Source of the DNA: Actinoplanes missouriensis 431
GTDB taxonomy: Bacteria; Actinomycetota; Actinomycetes; Mycobacteriales; Micromonosporaceae
Assembly (NCBI RefSeq): GCF_000284295.1
Contig: NC_017093.1
Span: 5,704,001 to 5,768,000 of the forward strand
DNA length: 64,000 nucleotides
Direction: 5' to 3'
A program made the position numbers and the translations under genes. Shown here piece by piece: positions 8,109-16,675 of the stretch. The notes under the pieces were generated by a model that worked only from the letters and a program-made list of their open reading frames with translations, did no database searches and was not told the DNA's origin. Numbering within the stretch: the stretch's first letter is position 1; each line of letters opens with the position of its first letter.

Positions 8109-9086
8109 ATGAGGACGATTTCACTGGGCGGGCTCGCGGTTTCGGCGATCGGGCTCGGGTGCATGGGGATGTCGCACGCCTACACCGGCCACGGCAGGGA
8201 CGACGACGAGTCGATCCGGGCCATCCACCGGGCCCTCGACCTGGGTGTCACGTTCCTGGACACCGCGGAGGTGTACGGGCCGTACACGAACGAGGAGCTC
8301 GTCGGGCGGGCGCTCGCCGGACGCTGGGACGGCGTGGTGGTGGCCTCGAAGTTCGGCCTGCTGTCGCATCGGGCGGGCGGCCCGGAACAGATGACCGTCG
8401 ACGGCCACCCGGACAACGTGCGGCCGGCCGTGGAAGGCTCGCTGCGCCGGCTCGGCACCGACCACATCCACCTCTACTACCAGCATCGGATGGACCCGGC
8501 GGTGCCGGTGGAGGAGACCGTGGGGGTGCTCGCCGAGCTGGTCGCCGAGGGCAAGATCGGCCACATCGGACTCTCCGAGGCGGCACCCGGGACGATCCGC
8601 CGGGCGCACGCCACGCACCCGGTCGCCGCGCTGCAGTCGGAGTACTCCCTGTGGACCCGTGACCCGGAGGACGGCGTGCTGGACACGATCCGGGAGCTGG
8701 GCGTCGGGCTGGTCCCGTTCTCGCCGCTGGGCCGGGGCTTCCTCACCGGGGCGCTCACCTCGACGGCCGATCTCGCCGACGACGACTTCCGCCGCGGGCT
8801 GCCCCGGTTCGCCGGCGGTAATTTCGACGCGAACCTGCGGATCGTCGACGAGGTCCGGGCGGTGGCGGCCGAGGCCGGCGCGACCCCGGCGCAGGTGGCG
8901 CTCGCCTGGGTGCTCGCGCAGGGCGACGACATCGCCCCGATTCCCGGCACGAAACGGGTGTCCCGGGTGGAGGAGAACGCCGCTGCCGCGGACCTGCGGC
9001 TCACCGGGGACCAGCTGGCCCGGCTCACCGCGATCACCCCGCCGGCCGGTGCGCGCTACGCCGACATGAGTGCCGTCCGACGGTAG
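8109..9086 (+). CDS. Aldo/keto reductase
   Basis: A 325-residue NADPH-dependent oxidoreductase with a TIM-barrel fold. The catalytic tetrad can be placed at Asp51 and Tyr56 (LDTAEVYG), Lys81 (VASKFG) and His126 (YQHRMDP). The cofactor-binding end shows IPGTKRVSRVEENAAA. Length and motifs match the AKR13-type YakC group. Substrate unknown. It is followed by 180 bp holding a long palindrome before the ABC transporter. Confidence 0.92.
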   Translation: MRTISLGGLAVSAIGLGCMGMSHAYTGHGRDDDESIRAIHRALDLGVTFLDTAEVYGPYTNEELVGRALAGRWDGVVVASKFGLLSHRAGGPEQMTVDGHPDNVRPAVEGSLRRLGTDHIHLYYQHRMDPAVPVEETVGVLAELVAEGKIGHIGLSEAAPGTIRRAHATHPVAALQSEYSLWTRDPEDGVLDTIRELGVGLVPFSPLGRGFLTGALTSTADLADDDFRRGLPRFAGGNFDANLRIVDEVRAVAAEAGATPAQVALAWVLAQGDDIAPIPGTKRVSRVEENAAAADLRLTGDQLARLTAITPPAGARYADMSAVRR

Positions 9087-9198
9087 CAGTCAGGGACCAC
9101 CCTGAGAGTTCCCTGGGTGACTCCCCCATCGAACTCTCCGCGCCAAGTACTCCCCCGGGCGGACGCCGCCCGCCGATTCCGCCGACACACTGAGTTGG

Positions 9199-9225
9199 CC
9201 GGCCGGGGCAGGCTGCCCCGGCCGG
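9199..9225. promoter_or_regulatory. Perfect 27-bp palindrome upstream of the ABC exporter
   Basis: Arms of 13 bp (9199-9211 and 9213-9225, beginning CCGGCCGGGGCAG) flank one central base. It ends about 40 bp before the ATPase start. It could be an operator for the exporter or a hairpin ending the aldo/keto reductase transcript; no T-run follows. Confidence 0.5.
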
Positions 9226-9266
9226 ACCACAGAGGACCAGGACCACAGTCGGTCGAAACCAGGGGG

Positions 9267-10040
9267 ATGACAGTGGCAGCGACGAATGCCGGCGGGCCGG
9301 TGGCGGCGCGAGCGGACGAGATCTGGAAGGTCTACGGCACGGGCGAGGCCCAGGTCGTGGCACTGCGGGGGGTCAGCGCCGAGTTCGGCCGGGGCCGGTT
9401 CACGGCGATCATGGGTCCGTCGGGCAGCGGCAAGTCGACGCTGATGCACTGCCTCGCCGGTCTGGACACGGTGGACAAGGGCACCGTCCACATCGGCGGC
9501 ACCGAGATCAGCAAGCTGGGCGACAAGGCGCTGACGCGTCTGCGCCGTGACCGGATCGGCTTCATCTTCCAGCAGTTCAACCTGCTGCCGACGCTGAGCG
9601 CCGCGGAGAACATCCGGCTGCCGCTGGACATCGCCGGCCGCAAGCCGGACCAGGCCTGGTGGGACACCGTGATCGACACGGTCGGCCTGCGGGACCGGCT
9701 GAGCCACCGGCCGAACCAGCTCTCCGGCGGCCAGCAGCAGCGGGTCGCCTGCGCGCGGGCCCTGGTCGGCCGTCCCGACGTGATCTTCGCGGACGAGCCG
9801 ACCGGCAACCTGGACTCCCGGTCCGGCGCCGAGGTGCTGGGCTTCCTGCGGGACAGCGTGCGCGAGCACGAGCAGACCATCGTGATGGTCACCCACGACC
9901 CGGTCGCGGCGAGCTACGCGGACCGGGTGGTGTTCCTGGCCGACGGCGCGATCGTCGACGAGCTGGCGGACCCGACCGCGGAGACCGTGCTGGACACCAT
10001 GAAGCGGCTGGACACGTACACCGAGCCGGTGACGCTCTGA
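9267..10040 (+). CDS. ABC transporter ATP-binding protein (MacB/LolD type)
   Basis: The ATPase of an exporter, 257 residues. Walker A is GPSGSGKST, the Q-loop region is FIFQQFNLLPTLSAAENI, the signature is LSGGQQQRV and Walker B is VIFADEPTGNLD, the typical order and spacing of the LolD/MacB/FtsE group. The ATG at 9267 directly follows AGGGGG; the GTG at 9273 has better spacing from it and may be the true start. The stop TGA overlaps the permease ATG (TGATG), so the pair is translationally coupled. Confidence 0.94.
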   Translation: MTVAATNAGGPVAARADEIWKVYGTGEAQVVALRGVSAEFGRGRFTAIMGPSGSGKSTLMHCLAGLDTVDKGTVHIGGTEISKLGDKALTRLRRDRIGFIFQQFNLLPTLSAAENIRLPLDIAGRKPDQAWWDTVIDTVGLRDRLSHRPNQLSGGQQQRVACARALVGRPDVIFADEPTGNLDSRSGAEVLGFLRDSVREHEQTIVMVTHDPVAASYADRVVFLADGAIVDELADPTAETVLDTMKRLDTYTEPVTL

Positions 10041-12574
10041 TGCTGCGCGCGACGCTGAAGAGCCTGCTCGCCCGCAAGCTGCGGCTGGTCCTGTCCGGGC
10101 TGGCCGTGGTGCTCGGGGTGATGTTCGTGTCGGGCGCGCTGGTGCTCACCGACACGCTGAACCGGACCTTCGATTCGATCTTCGCCGACGCGTACTCGGC
10201 GACCGACGTCTCGGTCACCGCGAAGCCCAAGGTCGAGGTGTCGGAGTTCGAGGGGGAAGAGGTCGCCGCGCCGCTGCCGGCCGCGACGGTGGACAAGATC
10301 AAGGACCAACCGGGAGTACGGTCGGCGGTCGGCCGTGTCGACACCGACGGCGCCCGGGTGATCGGCTCCGACGGCAAGGTGCTCACCTCGATGGGGCCGC
10401 CCCGGCTCGGGGGGAACTGGACCGGCGCCGACGGCGTCATGGAGATGCGCGAGGGCCGCGGCCCGGAGAGCGCCGGCGAGATCGCGATGAACGCGACCAC
10501 CGCCGAGCTGTCCGGTTACCGGATCGGCGACACCGTCCCGGTGCTCACCCAGAAACCCAAGCGTGAGTTCACGCTGGTCGGCATCTGGGGTTACACCGGT
10601 GACCGGGACAGCATCGGCGGCACCCAGGAGGTCGCGTTCACCACGCCGGTGGCGCAGGAGCTGATGCTCGGCGAGAAGGACGTCTTCACCTCGGTGACCG
10701 TCGAGTCCGCCGACGGGGTCAGCCCGGCGGAGCTGCGGGACTCGCTCGCGCCCGCGCTCGGCGCGGACTACGTCGTGAAGACCGGCGACGACCTGGCGAA
10801 GGAGAGCTCGGAGAGCATCAAGGAGGGTCTCGGCTTCTTCAACCAGATCCTGCTGGGTTTCGCCGGCATCGCGCTGTTCGTCGGCATCTTCCTGATCCTC
10901 AACACCTTCTCGATCGTGGTGGCCCAGCGCACCCGCGAGCTGGCCCTGCTGCGCGCGATCGGCGCCAGCCGCCGCCAGGTGATCAACTCGGTGCTGGTGG
11001 AGGCCGTGGTGGTCGGTCTGATCGCCTCGATACTCGGCCTGGCCGCCGGGATCGGCGCCGGCGCGGGCCTCGGCGCCCTGTTCGGCTCGATGGGCGGCGG
11101 GCTCGATCTGGCCCCGGTCGGCGTGCCGCCGTCCGCGGTGATCGCCTCGTTCGTGGTCGGCCTGGTCGTGACGGTGGTGGCGGCGGTGCTGCCGGCGCTG
11201 CGCGCGTCCCGGATCGCCCCGGTCGCCGCGATGCAGGACGTCGCCACCCCGGACCGCCCGCTCACCCGGATCAGCGTGTCCGGCGGGCTGGTCACCGCGG
11301 CGGGCGCGGCCGCGCTCGGCGTCGGCCTCTTCGCCGACGCGGGTGACGCCGACCTCTGGCTGATCTTCGGGGGCGTGCTCGTCACGTTCATCGGGGTCGC
11401 CCTGCTCACCCCGCTGATCAGCAAGCCGGTGGTGTCGCTGCTCGGCCGGATCTTCTCCTGGTCGGTGCCGGGCCGGCTGGGCCGGCTCAACTCCGGGCGC
11501 AACCCGCGCCGCACCGCGATCACGGCCGCCGCCCTGATGGTCGGCATCGCCCTGGTCACCGGCGTCACGGTCGTCATGGACTCGGCGAAGAGCAGCCTCA
11601 AGGCCGAGGCCGCGCGCATCCTGAAGGCCCAGATCATGATCAGCGGCGACCAGAACGGTCCCCGGCCGCCGACCTACGACCCTGCGGTCATCACCGACAC
11701 CGCCACGATCCCGGGGGTACGCGCGGCGGCCGGCCTCTACAACGACCTCGTCGCCGTGGGTGGCGAGCGGGAGTACGTCGCCGCCAGCGAGGACCTGGCG
11801 ACCCTGGCCCAGGCGTACGGGTCGAGCGCCGCCACGCTGCGCGACGACCAGATCGCGGTGAGCGCGCCGCAGGCCACCGAGAGCGGCTGGCAGGTCGGCA
11901 CGCCGGTGACGATCCAGACGTCGCGGGGCGCGGAACGCACGTACACGGTGTCGTTGATCTTCGCGGAGAACACCCTGCCGGGCAGCATCATCATGCCGGG
12001 CGCCGCGATCAAGGACTTCGGCATCACGCAGCCGGTCTTCGGTTTCGTGCGGCTCGACGACGGGGTGCCGGTCTCGGCCGTTCTGCCGCAGGTCAAGGCC
12101 CTGCTGGCGGACAGTCCCGAGGTGTCCGCGACCGACCAGCAGACGTGGGTCGACGGGCAGGCGGCACAGTTCGACCAGATCATCACGATGATCCAGATCC
12201 TGCTCGGACTGGCCATCCTGATCGCCGTCCTGGGCGTGGTGAACACCCTGGCCCTCTCCGTCCTGGAACGCACCCGCGAACTCGGCCTGCTCCGCGCGGT
12301 CGGGCTGGGCCGGGCGCAGACCATGCGGATGGTCACCGTGGAGGCCGTCGTCATCTCGGTCTTCGGCGCGCTGCTCGGCGTCGCCGTCGGCGCCGGCATG
12401 GGCAGCGCTGTCGCCCGCGCCCTGGAGAACGACGGGATCAGCGAAATCGTCCTTCCCTGGGGCCGGATGGGCACCTACCTGGCGCTGGCCGCCCTGGTCG
12501 GCGTCGTCGCCGCGGTGGCGCCGGCGATCCGCGCAGCCCGCCTGAACATCCTGAACGCCATAGCCCACGACTGA
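10040..12574 (+). CDS. FtsX-like ABC transporter permease, two permease modules
   Basis: An 844-residue membrane protein that partners the preceding ATPase. One N-terminal helix is followed by a large extracellular domain (about 50-260), then three helices (about 265-390), then a second unit with the same layout (helices near 420-470, extracellular domain, three helices at the end). Each module contains the FtsX signature ERTRELGLLRAVG or RTRELALLRAIG. Such duplicated permeases export lipids, lipoproteins, peptides or antibiotics. Substrate unknown; no regulator is adjacent. Confidence 0.93.
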   Translation: MLRATLKSLLARKLRLVLSGLAVVLGVMFVSGALVLTDTLNRTFDSIFADAYSATDVSVTAKPKVEVSEFEGEEVAAPLPAATVDKIKDQPGVRSAVGRVDTDGARVIGSDGKVLTSMGPPRLGGNWTGADGVMEMREGRGPESAGEIAMNATTAELSGYRIGDTVPVLTQKPKREFTLVGIWGYTGDRDSIGGTQEVAFTTPVAQELMLGEKDVFTSVTVESADGVSPAELRDSLAPALGADYVVKTGDDLAKESSESIKEGLGFFNQILLGFAGIALFVGIFLILNTFSIVVAQRTRELALLRAIGASRRQVINSVLVEAVVVGLIASILGLAAGIGAGAGLGALFGSMGGGLDLAPVGVPPSAVIASFVVGLVVTVVAAVLPALRASRIAPVAAMQDVATPDRPLTRISVSGGLVTAAGAAALGVGLFADAGDADLWLIFGGVLVTFIGVALLTPLISKPVVSLLGRIFSWSVPGRLGRLNSGRNPRRTAITAAALMVGIALVTGVTVVMDSAKSSLKAEAARILKAQIMISGDQNGPRPPTYDPAVITDTATIPGVRAAAGLYNDLVAVGGEREYVAASEDLATLAQAYGSSAATLRDDQIAVSAPQATESGWQVGTPVTIQTSRGAERTYTVSLIFAENTLPGSIIMPGAAIKDFGITQPVFGFVRLDDGVPVSAVLPQVKALLADSPEVSATDQQTWVDGQAAQFDQIITMIQILLGLAILIAVLGVVNTLALSVLERTRELGLLRAVGLGRAQTMRMVTVEAVVISVFGALLGVAVGAGMGSAVARALENDGISEIVLPWGRMGTYLALAALVGVVAAVAPAIRAARLNILNAIAHD

Positions 12575-12630
12575 CCCTCACGACAGCCCTGAGCGCCGGC
12601 CGGTCGAGCCGGCGCTCAGCGGCGGTCGCG

Positions 12631-12765
12631 GGCGGTGCGCCGGCGGGGAACGTGACGGCTTCGGCAGGGTGACCGGGCGGTGCGCCGGCGGGGAACGTGA
12701 CGGCTTCGGCAGGGTGACCGGGCGGTGTGCCGGCGGCGAACGTGACGGCTTCGGCAGGGCGGCGG
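12631..12765. repeat. 45-bp tandem repeat, three copies, intergenic
   Basis: Copies start at 12631, 12676 and 12721 and share GGCGGTGCGCCGGCGGGGAA and GTGACGGCTTCGGCAGGG. The third copy carries several changes. The repeat fills most of the 276-bp gap after the permease. An opposite-strand frame stays open only because 45 is a multiple of three; I do not call it a gene. Confidence 0.92.
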
Positions 12766-12850
12766 GGGCGGCGGTGGGATGCGCCGGGGCTTGGACCGGC
12801 AGGTGACTGCTTCTCAGGGACACGGTCGCCTCGCCCTCGGCGGAACGACG

Positions 12851-13405
12851 TCAAACCTTGCTGGGTACGCGCCGATGCAGCTCGGCGAGGAGCACCTCCG
12901 GACCCGGCGACATCAGTCCGACGTCCACGACATAGGCCGTTTCGGAGCCGCGGCGGCGGATGCGGGGATGCCCGCCTTTTCCGGACAACTCCGTCGCGTA
13001 GTCGTCGCTCACCGGCGTGACGATCAACTCGGTGAAGGCGCCCCGGCCGTGCAGAGCCACCGAGGCGATGCCGGACCAGGGGATGTGCACCGGGCGGCGG
13101 CCGGTCGCGGCGAAGTCCAGCCCGTGCACGGACGTGTGCAGCCAGCCGAGCCGGCGCCAGACGATCAGCATCACCACGGCCGCGGAGACGGCCGGCACGA
13201 TCAGGGCCGCCTCGACGTAGATCACGATGTCCGCGGGCTCCGGGCGGTGGCCCGCCGCGATCTTGATGAGCAGGTACAGGGCGAGCATCGGCGCCCAGGT
13301 GGCGGCGAGCACCCAGAGGGCTGTCACGAAGAACATGCCGCGTGCCTGGACGAAGCTCACGGTGTCGTCGGTGGGTCCGAGCACCTGATCCACGTGGTCG
13401 GTCAT
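12851..13405 (-). CDS. Two-helix membrane protein with PH-like domain
   Basis: A 184-residue protein with a short cytosolic N-terminus, two hydrophobic helices (about 25-50 and 60-88) separated by HRPEPADI, then a beta-rich domain (about 95-160: TSVHGLDFAATGRRPVHIPW) that resembles the small bacterial PH-domain family (Cfp6-like). Function unknown. The ATG at 13405 follows a plain leader. It diverges from the PAC2 gene, with 116 bp between starts. Confidence 0.75.
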   Translation of the reverse strand: MTDHVDQVLGPTDDTVSFVQARGMFFVTALWVLAATWAPMLALYLLIKIAAGHRPEPADIVIYVEAALIVPAVSAAVVMLIVWRRLGWLHTSVHGLDFAATGRRPVHIPWSGIASVALHGRGAFTELIVTPVSDDYATELSGKGGHPRIRRRGSETAYVVDVGLMSPGPEVLLAELHRRVPSKV

Positions 13406-13521
13406 GGTGCGATTATGCGCGGATTTCACCCGGTTGATCCGATAGATGACGGACTCCGGGTGGCCGGATCCACGGCGCGGCCGCCGGGTGCCTCCGCGAA
13501 GCCGCACGTAGGCTGTGTTGC

Positions 13522-14391
13522 ATGACTGAGTTCGACGGCCTCCCGATCCTCCGCTCGCCTGTGGCTATCGCCGCCTTCGAGGGCTGGAACGACGCGGCGG
13601 ACGCCTCGACCGCGGCCGTGGAACACCTCGAACAGGTGTGGCAGGCCAAGGAGATCACCAGCATCGACCCGGAGGACTTCTACGACTTCCAGGTCAGCCG
13701 CCCCACCATCACCATGGCCGAGGGCGAAACCCGCAAGATCGAGTGGCCGACCACCCGGTTCACCGTGGCGAGCCCGCCCGGCAGCGACCGCGACGTGGTC
13801 CTGATCCGGGGCATCGAGCCGAGCATGCGGTGGCGCACGTTCTGCGAGTCCGTCCTGGAGATCTGCCACAGCCTCGAGGTGAACCGGATCGTGCTGCTCG
13901 GCGCGCTGCTGGCGGACGTTCCGTACACCCGGCCGCTCCCGATCAGCGGGAGCGCCTCGCACAGCGAGGTCGCGGAGAAGTACAACGTGGTCCCCACCCG
14001 GTACGACGGGCCCACCGGCATCGTCGGCGTCCTGCAGGAGGCGGCCACCCGCGCCGACGTGGACGCGCTGTCCTTCTGGGTGCACGTGCCGCACTACGCG
14101 AACAACCCCCCGTGCCCGAAGGCGACGCTGGCGCTGCTCAGCCGGATCGAGGACGTGCTCGACCTGCCGGTGCCGATGGCGGATCTCGCCGAGCAGGCCG
14201 ACGAGTGGGAGAAGCGGGTGCGGGCCGCGGCGGAGCAGGACGCGGAGCTCGGGGAGTACGTGCGGGAGCTGGAGGAGCGCGTGGGGGACGCGGGGATCCA
14301 GCCGCTGACCGGGGACGAGATCGCCAGCGAGTTCGAGAAGTACCTGCGCCGGCGGGGCGGGTCGGCGGGACCGACGGCCGGGTCCTGGTGA
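13522..14391 (+). CDS. PAC2 family protein (proteasome-assembly-chaperone-like)
   Basis: A 289-residue soluble protein. The N-terminal PAC2 domain starts at once (PILRSPVAIAAFEGWNDA) and carries the NRIVLLGALLADVPYTRP and YDGPTGIVGVLQ segments that mark the actinobacterial family. The last 80 residues are helical and highly charged. PAC2 proteins resemble eukaryotic 20S assembly chaperones; in a genome with a proteasome ATPase that is suggestive, but a role in proteasome assembly is not shown. A strong hairpin follows the stop. Confidence 0.9.
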   Translation: MTEFDGLPILRSPVAIAAFEGWNDAADASTAAVEHLEQVWQAKEITSIDPEDFYDFQVSRPTITMAEGETRKIEWPTTRFTVASPPGSDRDVVLIRGIEPSMRWRTFCESVLEICHSLEVNRIVLLGALLADVPYTRPLPISGSASHSEVAEKYNVVPTRYDGPTGIVGVLQEAATRADVDALSFWVHVPHYANNPPCPKATLALLSRIEDVLDLPVPMADLAEQADEWEKRVRAAAEQDAELGEYVRELEERVGDAGIQPLTGDEIASEFEKYLRRRGGSAGPTAGSW

Positions 14392-14397
14392 GACGAG

Positions 14398-14430
14398 ACG
14401 GCGGTCCCGGGTGTCGACCGGGACCGCCGT
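14398..14430 (+). terminator. Hairpin terminator of the PAC2 gene
   Basis: 13-bp perfect stem (ACGGCGGTCCCGG at 14398-14410 pairing with 14418-14430) with a 7-base loop, starting 7 bases after the stop. There is no T-run, as is usual in high-GC actinobacteria. Confidence 0.75.
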
Positions 14431-14487
14431 GCTCTCACACCGCGACCGCCGTGCTCTCACACCGGGACCGCCGTGCTCTCACACCGG
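14422..14487. repeat. 22-bp tandem repeat (3 copies) derived from the terminator arm
   Basis: Copies at 14422, 14444 and 14466 of GACCGCCGTGCTCTCACACC. The first copy begins inside the 3' arm of the PAC2 terminator hairpin, so the array seems to have grown from that arm. Confidence 0.9.
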
Positions 14488-14670
14488 AAAGTCTCCTCGC
14501 CGGATGCTCTCCTTGAGCGCTGACCACTCGGATGCGGACAACGTGATGATCTCTGCGGGGCGCTCGGAACTGCGGAGGAGGACGTCGTTGTCCTGAACTG
14601 CGACTTCGGCGCAACTGCTGTCGGCACATGGCCGGTGCCAGACGAGCTCCCGATCGGACGTTTCGCTCAT
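14479..14670 (-). CDS. DUF397 domain protein (second copy)
   Basis: A 63-residue acidic protein with the DUF397 pattern: Trp near the N-terminus, SSCAEVAVQDNDVLLRSSER, then LSASEWSALKESIRRGDF. DUF397 proteins accompany WhiJ-like XRE regulators in sporulating actinomycetes and probably bind or inhibit them. It lies 75 bp downstream of the first DUF397 gene on the same strand, so it may share the transcript. Its 3' end reaches into the 22-bp repeat array. Confidence 0.85.
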   Translation of the reverse strand: MSETSDRELVWHRPCADSSCAEVAVQDNDVLLRSSERPAEIITLSASEWSALKESIRRGDFPV

Positions 14671-14744
14671 GGCTCACTCCCCACACGGTGACTACCTAGG
14701 GTACGGCTCCATGCACTCCGTGTCTTGTCCGGCGGGACGGCGCC

Positions 14745-14942
14745 TCACAGCCCAGCGTATCGCCCGCCTTCGATGTCACGGAGGAATCCGGCCCAGTCCT
14801 CCTTGGAAAACTCCAGATGTTCGCCCTGGTCACGACGCTTGCCGTCCCGGATCAGCACACTGTCTCCGGACCCGGCGACCTCTACACAGGAGGTGTCCGC
14901 ACAAAAGGAACTACGCCGCCACTCCGTCGTGGTGTCGTGCAT
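14745..14942 (-). CDS. DUF397 domain protein (adjacent to the XRE regulator)
   Basis: 65 residues from the ATG at 14942 (MHDTTTEWRRSSFCADTSCVEVA). It shows the full family pattern: W-R-x-SSFC, CVEVA, VLIRDGK, LEFSKEDWAGFLRDIEGG. In-frame ATGs lie upstream near 14978, so the N-terminus is uncertain; GGGGCGG seven bases before 14942 favours the start given. It follows the XRE gene on the same strand and is the usual partner of that regulator type. Confidence 0.85.
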   Translation of the reverse strand: MHDTTTEWRRSSFCADTSCVEVAGSGDSVLIRDGKRRDQGEHLEFSKEDWAGFLRDIEGGRYAGL

Positions 14943-15026
14943 GGTGCTGCCGCCCCAATCCTTCGTCTTCATCATCATCAAAGGACGTGGGGCACCGAAG
15001 ACGTCGCAGAACCCCACGTACGTCTT

Positions 15027-15950
15027 CTACGGACTGTCGGCGCCGGCAGCCTTGGCCCGCGCCTCCCAGGCTTTCAACTCGTAGATGCGGGCCACGATCA
15101 TCGCCCGGCTGACCTCTTCGTCGTAGGCCAGCTTTCCCCAGAAGCGCTCGAAGGCCTTCTGATGGTCGCTGACCACGTCCGGGTCCTGGATCAGCTCGTC
15201 CTGAAGGTAGACCTCGCGGTAGAGGACCGCGTCCTCCGCGTCGGCGTCGTCCAACTGGGCGATCGTGAACGACCCGTACGAACTCGTGTACGCCCCGACG
15301 TTGAACGGCAGCACCCGCACCTGGACACCGGGGCGATCGGCGACCCGCACCAGCTCCTCGAACTGCCGGGCCGTCACCTCGAATCCGCCGACCTCGTGCT
15401 GGAGCACGGACTCGGAGATCACGAGCTGGAGCCGCGGAGCACCGTCCCGGTCGATCACCCGCTCACGCCGGGCCAGCCGATGCTCGTACCGGATGCGGCG
15501 ATCCTCCTCGCTCAGGCTCTGATCCCACCAGCCCAGGATGGCGCCGGCGAACTCCGCGGTCTGCAGCAGGCCCGGCACCACACCGATCTGATAGATCCGG
15601 ATGATCGAGGCGGCTTCCTCGAACTGAATGAGCTGGCGCAGGCCCGCCGGCAGCGACTGGCGGTCGTCCTGCTCGGTCCAGTACCGCTCGCGCCGCGCGA
15701 CCCGCGCGTCATCGGTCAGCCGCGCGATGCGTCCCTCGTCGGCAACCCCGTAGTGGTCGAGCAGCGCGCGCAGGTCGGTCGGCGAGATCGCCACCTCACC
15801 GATCTCCACCCGCTGGAGCTTCGACAGCGACCAGCCGAGTTCCTTGACCACCGCGCCTTGGCTCAAGCCGGTGGCTTCGCGAGCCGCCCGCAGGGCCAAC
15901 CGGACCCGCCGTCGCGAGACGGCAGGCAGTTCACCCTGCGAGTCTGACAT
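15027..15950 (-). CDS. XRE-family regulator with DUF5753 sensor domain (WhiJ-like)
   Basis: A 307-residue transcription factor. A helix-turn-helix (about 14-70: LRAAREATGLSQGAVVKELGWSLSKLQRVE) is followed by a DUF5753 domain (about 95-270, starting WTEQDDRQSLPAGLRQLIQFE) probably used for ligand or DUF397 binding. ATG 15950 follows GGGGAGCGGC. Downstream lie two DUF397 genes, the classic WhiJ-type set that controls differentiation or specialised functions in actinomycetes. A 25-bp inverted repeat at 15989-16013, right upstream, may be its own operator. Confidence 0.93.
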   Translation of the reverse strand: MSDSQGELPAVSRRRVRLALRAAREATGLSQGAVVKELGWSLSKLQRVEIGEVAISPTDLRALLDHYGVADEGRIARLTDDARVARRERYWTEQDDRQSLPAGLRQLIQFEEAASIIRIYQIGVVPGLLQTAEFAGAILGWWDQSLSEEDRRIRYEHRLARRERVIDRDGAPRLQLVISESVLQHEVGGFEVTARQFEELVRVADRPGVQVRVLPFNVGAYTSSYGSFTIAQLDDADAEDAVLYREVYLQDELIQDPDVVSDHQKAFERFWGKLAYDEEVSRAMIVARIYELKAWEARAKAAGADSP

Positions 15951-15988
15951 GCCGCTCCCCAACAAAGCAGTACGTAAAGGGCGCAAGA

Positions 15989-16013
15989 GCAACATCGCCA
16001 ACAGCTATGTTGC
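15989..16013. promoter_or_regulatory. Inverted repeat GCAACAT-N11-ATGTTGC upstream of the XRE gene
   Basis: Perfect 7-bp arms (15989-15995 and 16007-16013) with an 11-base spacer, 39 bases before the XRE start. Position and symmetry suit an autoregulatory operator. The spacer and right arm contain AACAGCTATGT, which recurs at 16678-16688. Confidence 0.55.
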
Positions 16014-16065
16014 TTCGATAGCACCGCAGATTACTCCTTCCGGCAAAACGGACACACACCGGGGG

Positions 16066-16476
16066 TCACGAGTCGTGGTACTCGAGAGCGCGCACGAGGC
16101 CCCGGCGCACCTCCGCGAACTCACGCGAGTCCTCGGAGGTGAAGATCTCCACGGCTCGGCCCTGGTAGCCGGCACGCAGCCGCCACCGGCGCCGCGGCCG
16201 GCGGACGAGGCAGAACACGGCGCAGGCGCCCAGGACCAGGAACAACATGGCCGCGACAGGCACCGACGAAGGGCCCACCACCCTCAGCTGAACCACGGCG
16301 GCGACCAGCGCGGACACGCCCGAGACGCGACTGCCGGGAGCCGCCGGCACCACCTCGTCCACGACGACCCGGACGTCGGACAGACCGTCGACCGGATACC
16401 GCCGGCGGCCACACTCGGGAACCTCGATGACCCGATGCGTGATGTAGGCCCGCGGACCTCGATAGAAGACCGGCAT
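16066..16476 (-). CDS. DUF6232-like small membrane protein
   Basis: 136 residues from the ATG at 16476 (MPVFYRGPRAYITHRVIEVP). The N-terminal beta-segment YRGPRAYITHRVIEV matches what I know of DUF6232, common in Actinoplanes and relatives. Two hydrophobic helices follow (about 52-72 and 76-95), then a basic stretch and a C-terminal beta/helix part (GRAVEIFTSEDSREFAEV). An ATG two codons upstream sits too close to the GGGAGGAGGG ribosome site. Function unknown. It lies between the XRE and GntR genes. Confidence 0.75.
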   Translation of the reverse strand: MPVFYRGPRAYITHRVIEVPECGRRRYPVDGLSDVRVVVDEVVPAAPGSRVSGVSALVAAVVQLRVVGPSSVPVAAMLFLVLGACAVFCLVRRPRRRWRLRAGYQGRAVEIFTSEDSREFAEVRRGLVRALEYHDS

Positions 16477-16576
16477 CTCCATCCCTCCTCCCAGGGGCTT
16501 GCACGAGAAAGGAGGGTGCTCCAAGATGGCAGGGGACACAGGGGCACTCCCTCCGGACATGTGACGGAGAGCCCGA

Positions 16577-16606
16577 AGAGGCGCTCAGTTGGCCCTGAGC
16601 GCCTCT
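16577..16606. terminator. Strong hairpin upstream of the DUF6232 gene
   Basis: 12-bp perfect stem (AGAGGCGCTCAG paired with CTGAGCGCCTCT) with a 6-base loop. It looks like a terminator, but no gene on the plus strand ends here and on the minus strand it lies about 100 bp upstream of a start. It may insulate or attenuate. Confidence 0.6.
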
Positions 16607-16675
16607 CCTCATGTGGGCCTCCCCACTTAATCTGCGTTCAGTATGGGGTGCAACTACCCGCGAGCGCTAGATACC

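Noticed and set aside
9090..9105. Short hairpin after the first aldo/keto reductase as terminator
   Set aside because: The stem is only 6 bp and other pairings compete; not convincing.
9914..12568. 884-codon minus-strand frame antisense to the FtsX permease
   Set aside because: His/Asp/Gly-rich shadow without motifs; the permease is unambiguous.
12578..12823. Small minus-strand frame with 15-residue repeats
   Set aside because: It stays open only because the 45-bp repeat is a multiple of three; no ribosome site and no homology recognised.
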